A DNA stretch of 64,000 nucleotides, taken from assembly GCA_021234155.1 (NCBI GenBank), contig JAJEKV010000003.1, positions 20,010,386-20,074,385 on the forward strand, in the 5' to 3' direction. Below, piece after piece: positions 59,966-64,000 of the stretch. Made by a program: the position numbers and the translations under genes. The notes beneath the pieces are model-generated. The model was not told the DNA's origin and did no database searches. It saw only the letters and a program-made list of their open reading frames with translations. The stretch comes from Isoetes taiwanensis (Eukaryota; Streptophyta; Lycopodiopsida; Isoetales; Isoetaceae). How positions within the stretch are numbered: the first letter of the stretch is position 1; each line of letters begins with the position of its first letter.

Positions 59966-60850
59966 CTCTGTTTAGTTTCACAACATATAATGGAATCGAT
60001 TTAAGATTATATCATTTCGGCAAAGAAAGGAGCAGAAGGAAACAAAGGAATCAGAGGATTTGGCAGCCGAATACGAGGATTTGGCGCCAAATCTGGATCA
60101 AAGATATTAATTATCTGAGATCAAATTTATTCACTGGTCGGGAGGTTTTCTAGAGTATTGAAGCGGGCAGCTAACCTAGGATTGATACTCTATTCTTATA
60201 AAACTGTTCCTACATGGTAGGAAGAAAAAAGCAAGGCTCATAACGCTTAGATGCTACTACAAAGAAGCATGGGAAATCTAAATATGGAAGGATGCTAAAC
60301 AATAATGCAAACATCAAGCGCAACTCACGAACATTTGGAGCGAAAATGCTCAGGTTTCAGTTGTTTTGTCTCTATGAATTGTTTTATGAATGCTTATAAT
60401 TTATGATTATCTAGCTTACAACAAAGGGTTTGCTTTATTGGAAATTAAAGTTGGATTCATGTGTTGTATTGTAGGAAATAAAGATATGCGCAAATGGAAT
60501 AAAGATATGCGCAAATGGATTTCCGAGATTTCTGGTATATAAAAGTCTGCTTGCATACGCAAATGTGAGTGATCCTTGACATTATGATCATGTTCTTTAT
60601 GTATTGACAGAGGCATTATCTGACAGGCTTACCTATTAGAAGCAATAGAATTGAAAGTAGCATGCAACTCAAGAACTGAAAAACAATGCATCACACATTG
60701 CCATAATATAGAATATGAGGTTTGACATTCTCCTTCTGATCTGTTTGGCAGACTGCTTGCTTTAGATTTGTAATGCATGCTTTTTTTTCCCATCGGTGTG
60801 ATTCATTTTTTGTTTCTAATGCATATGTTTTATGTGTATTGCCATTGCAG

Positions 60851-60968
60851 ACAAAAGAAGGGGAGCACATCTCGCCATTTGCTATGTTAGAAGAGCCGAT
60901 ATCTACAAAAAGCTTCCAGGATTTCGTGAACATAGGAGATCCAGGCAATGGGACATTTCATAATTTAG
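60851..60968 (+). CDS. Exon-like block, copy 2
   Basis: Same 118-bp block as 21756-21873, with AG and GT borders intact and only one or two substitutions. Unknown family. Confidence 0.35.
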
Positions 60969-61184
60969 GTCTTTGATATGTTTGAGCAGATGCAACAATC
61001 CATCCAAATATTGATGTCTCTCTTCCATTTCTTACAACACTTAAAGCAAATGATGCAGTTCTATTCTAGCTTATTTTCATTCATGTGTAGAAACTGCTAG
61101 ATGGTTGATGAAATACCATGTGTTTTACTAAATGTGCTCAAACATCTTCTTTTTTATTTTTGGATTGTGTTGGGAATTGTACCC

Positions 61185-61218
61185 GGAACGCCGCATGTAA
61201 CGCCGCATGCGGCGTTCC
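61185..61218. repeat. 13-bp hairpin
   Basis: GGAACGCCGCATG (61185-61197) pairs with CATGCGGCGTTCC (61206-61218). Confidence 0.8.
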
Positions 61219-61261
61219 CTTCATCTTGTGGCGGAATCAAAGTGATTTTAGGAAGGAGTAA

Positions 61262-61387
61262 TTTGAATGACCTTCAAATTTCTGAAGGAAATTTTCAGGT
61301 GACCTGGCGGGTCACGAGCGGCGGAGCCGCGAGTGGCGCCGCCAGGTCACCTGAAAATTTCCTTCAGAAATTTGATGGTCATTCAAA
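61262..61387. repeat. Long near-perfect hairpin
   Basis: Arms 61262-61310 and 61339-61387 pair over 49 bp with one mismatch; the 28-nt loop itself contains CGGCGGAGCCGCGAG. Pairing continues weakly outward. It may be a foldback element or the source of a small-RNA precursor. It has no coding content. Confidence 0.85.
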
Positions 61388-61399
61388 TTCTCCGACGAA

Positions 61400-61992
61400 A
61401 TTTTGATCCAGCTTCAAATTTTTGCCCGCTATTGAGGAGATCTTGATGAATGTAGCATGTTTTTGCCTTTAGTTTTGATTTTCGAAGTTTATCATTGGAT
61501 TTTCGTCTCAGAGATCTTGCTGCAGCCAGATTCAGGCCCAAAACTTCTGTCAAATCTGTGGCACTGAAGAAAAAAGCACCAAATAGGCAAGAATAACAAA
61601 GTTTTATCTTCATATATGGCCGCTGTTTCTGGTTATGCCCTTGTCTGCTGGATCTTGTCTTATTTATGCCCTTGCTTCTGAAAAAACGGATCAGATTACT
61701 CGCATTTCTCGCATAGATCTTGGCAGGATACTCTGCTGCCCAGTCACAGATCCGCATTTGAAAAAGCAGATCGTTGGAGTGAAAAAGCAGATCGCTTGGG
61801 CTTGTGCAGAAACACAGAGGAGGCGGCGCCGCCCAAGAACGTCAACAGAATATCAACATAGTTTTTCGCCTTTTAAAATTTAGCTAAATAAGGGCGAAAT
61901 TTGAAGGTGGTCAAAATTTCGTTGCCGTGCAGCATTCAATGAAAAAATTTTGAGCAAAGGAAAAAAGTATGACGGATGGGTATTTCTCCACG
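61400..61992. other. Unassigned region
   Basis: No gene recognised. The minus-strand open frame 61383-61757 shows no family motif and overlaps the hairpin arm, so I do not call it. Confidence 0.4.
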
Positions 61993-62510
61993 AATTTTGC
62001 TCAGGTTTCTCCTCTGTATAATCACCTGGCGCCCATTTCATTCGGCACTCAGCTGGGTCGGATTGGTAGAAACGGAAGTAGACAGCATCAAATCTGCAGG
62101 TAAACTAAAATCTGGCATCGAATCTAGAGACTTTGGTGATGGCATCATAAACATATTTTTTTCTCAGTATTTTCTATTCTTCTCTTGCTTTTGGCGCTGG
62201 TCTTGGAAGGTTTCTCATTGCTCTCCTTTGTTCATTTGTGGTTCTCTACGAAATTTTCGCTCATGTTTCTCCTCCGTCTCACTTGGCGCCCATTTCATTC
62301 GGCACTCAGTTGGGTCGGATTGGTGGAAACGGGAGTAGATAGCATCGAATCTACAGGTAAATAAAAATCTGGACATTGAATCTAGAGACTGTGATGATGG
62401 CATCGTGTTTAAAAGTATTTTTTTCTCAGGATTTTCTGTTCTTCTCTTGCTTCTGAAGCCAATCCTGGAAGGTTTATCATTGCTCTCTTTCGTTCATTTG
62501 TGCTTGAGCT
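61993..62510. repeat. Tandem duplication, ~257-bp unit
   Basis: Two diverged units start near 61993 and 62251 (GCTCAGGTTTCTCCTCTGTA / GCTCATGTTTCTCCTCCGTC) and share CGCCCATTTCATTCGGCACT and TCTTCTCTTGCTT. A third partial unit is seen near 62587-62640. Confidence 0.85.
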
Positions 62511-62649
62511 GGGTAGGATCGTCCTAAAAAAGTAACGATGACAATTTTTTTTTACAACCTTCTTTAGGATTCAAAGCTTCCGGAATCTTCTTCTCTTGCT
62601 TCTGGAGCTGATCCTGGAAGGTTTGTCATTACTCTCCTTTGCTAGGCCT

Positions 62650-64000
62650 GACTTGCTTTCCCAGGTTTGAATAAATTTGGAGTTAGGCTTCATCCCTGAC
62701 CTACTAACCAGGGCATCTGCAGAGATAGCACTATTATTTCCATTACCACCTAATCATGATACAAATCACTAGCAATAGTTGAGCTCTTAGCCAGAAAGTA
62801 CCTCCACAAAATGCAGAAAAAATTGTCTGAGACAGTTCTGTTAAAATGGCAATGTACATGCTGCAGTCTGTGCAAGGTCTCTTGCTTGGTGTTATCAGAG
62901 TTCCCTTTGTTATCAGAGCGTCAAAATGTAGATATAGATGCTTGCTGTTATGTTATAGTTTCTGCATTAACTCTGCTTCTGCGTTTGCATTTGTCACCTG
63001 TTTGCATTTGTTGGTTACCTTGCATTTGGGAAGGAAACAATTGACATCATTACTCTCAAGTTGCCATAGGGAAGTTGTAATATCTGTAATTCCTTTAGGG
63101 CGGCTTCCCATTTTTAAGGGTAGGCTTCCAATAAAGGGATTTCTGACACAAATCTGAGGATCTTAGCAAGAATTTTGGGTTGATTTGTTTATACTTGGTG
63201 GATAAATAAAACGTGTTCTCTTGCATGCAGCATCAGATGTCTAGCCAGTTTGGAACAATTGCTGTTGGCAGATAGCTATAGCCATAACATCCTGATATAT
63301 TGTATATCATATTAAAGGTAATGAACAATTTGTTTGATCCATGTTTTCTAATTACAGATTCCATTGATGGAGGAATGTTTGCATGTTCTTGCCTGCAAGG
63401 CTTTGAGCATTAGGCTCTACCATGGCAATTCTGTTTATTGTGCTTACTAATCATCTTTCTTCTTTGTTGTAGGTATTAGGGATGTATGTCATCTTCTATG
63501 CATCAGCTTCTTTAGTTGTGGAGGTCTTTGAAGTAGGTAAGATAATAATGTTTGAGAATGACATTGCCAATTGTTTAGTTAATGGATGATCTCTTTTCCA
63601 TATTCCTCTCAGAAAGAATTTGCCATGCAAGGTATGAAAGCCAGAAGCAGATGATAAACATAATCACAGGTGTTCTTTCATGATGATGTCATGTAATGTG
63701 CAAGTTTTCAAAAGCTACTGGCAAGTTCTAAAAAGATCAATCAGCTTCTGGCACTATAACATGGTAGCAAAATAAGAAAGATTGAGAAAGAGAAGCTTAC
63801 AATTAATTTTAGTGTAATTTTGATGTGGCACAAGGACACTAAAGGTTGTTGGGTTTGGTGCAATATTACAATCAATTTTAAATGGTTTCAAAAGTACACC
63901 TATATTCTGTTTCAAAAAAGCCTTGAGCATGAGGTTATTAAGTTTGTTGTGCTAGAAATTGTCAGGCACATGAAACTTGCACGAGAACAAGTGTCTTGCA
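62650..64000. other. Unassigned region to window end
   Basis: AT-rich, no coding sequence or repeat that I can support. Confidence 0.45.

Larger units (their letters stand above)
55531..61144. repeat. Segmental duplication, copy 2
   Basis: Direct repeat of 16122-22050. Long stretches are nearly identical, so the duplication is young. Differences concentrate in 58270-60180, where CAG/CTG trinucleotides are replaced by CGG/CCG or lose their middle base. Copy 2 keeps a complete foldback palindrome near 59220-59350 that is partly missing from copy 1. Left and right breakpoints share only short AT-rich microhomology with the flanks. Confidence 0.9.

Noticed and set aside
61383..61757. 124-codon minus-strand frame
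   Set aside because: No family motif; overlaps a hairpin arm and lacks splice or promoter support.

Overview
The window looks like AT-rich, transposon-dominated nuclear DNA of a land plant. Short exons with GT/AG introns, plant LINE remnants, Helitron termini, and fragments of phenylalanine ammonia-lyase, a prokaryote-type/organellar isoleucyl-tRNA synthetase, a rhodanese protein and a J-domain protein all point there. The lineage cannot be fixed from sequence alone; a large, TE-rich non-flowering plant genome is a guess. No intact ordinary host gene is certain.

Layout. 1-3195: unidentified DNA with a few exon-like blocks on the minus strand. 3196-4380: decayed LINE, minus strand. 4441-4922 plus 13218-13815: the 3' half of a second LINE, plus strand with poly(A), split by element A. 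4923-13213: element A, a DNA transposon of 8.3 kb (4-bp target duplication TTGG). 13816-16121: mostly unassigned. 16122-22050: copy 1 of a ~5.9-kb segment that recurs as copy 2 at 55531-61144. 22790-23081: probable short Helitron. 23284-24665: LINE ORF1 remnant. 26343-37017: element C, an internally deleted relative of A (target duplication CATT), into which element B (28493-35695, target duplication TTAT) has inserted. 37018-46074: unassigned DNA with fragments of IleRS, PAL and a Helitron Rep/helicase gene. 46075-50183: Helitron carrying a rhodanese exon. 50856-54260: element D (25-bp perfect inverted repeats, target duplication GTTT) with an array of hairpin repeats. 61145-64000: unassigned DNA with a strong 49-bp hairpin and a ~257-bp tandem duplication.

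The main discovery is the organisation of elements A and B. Each carries two divergently transcribed, intron-containing genes. The leftward gene encodes a DDE-type transposase of the DUF7869-like kind: a proline-rich N-terminus, a Cys-rich motif, a catalytic core, a Tudor/BAH-like module and an acidic tail. The rightward gene encodes a conserved N-terminal module, an acidic linker, a ParB-like domain and a beta-class DNA amino-methyltransferase (DIPYG motif IV, then DAFSxxGTT motif I). Each family also carries many copies of its own 16-bp palindrome, GGTATAAATTTATACC in A and C and TGTATTCCGGAATACA in B. These sit in the shared promoter and in the same introns, at regular spacing (28-29 bp in A, 42 bp in B). 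The palindromes differ completely between families while their positions are conserved, which suggests co-evolving binding or modification sites for the element's own ParB-methyltransferase protein. This would be a transposon-borne DNA-marking system combining parS-like sites with a methyltransferase. Both coding copies have frameshifts or stops, so the copies seen here are probably inactive or contain consensus errors.
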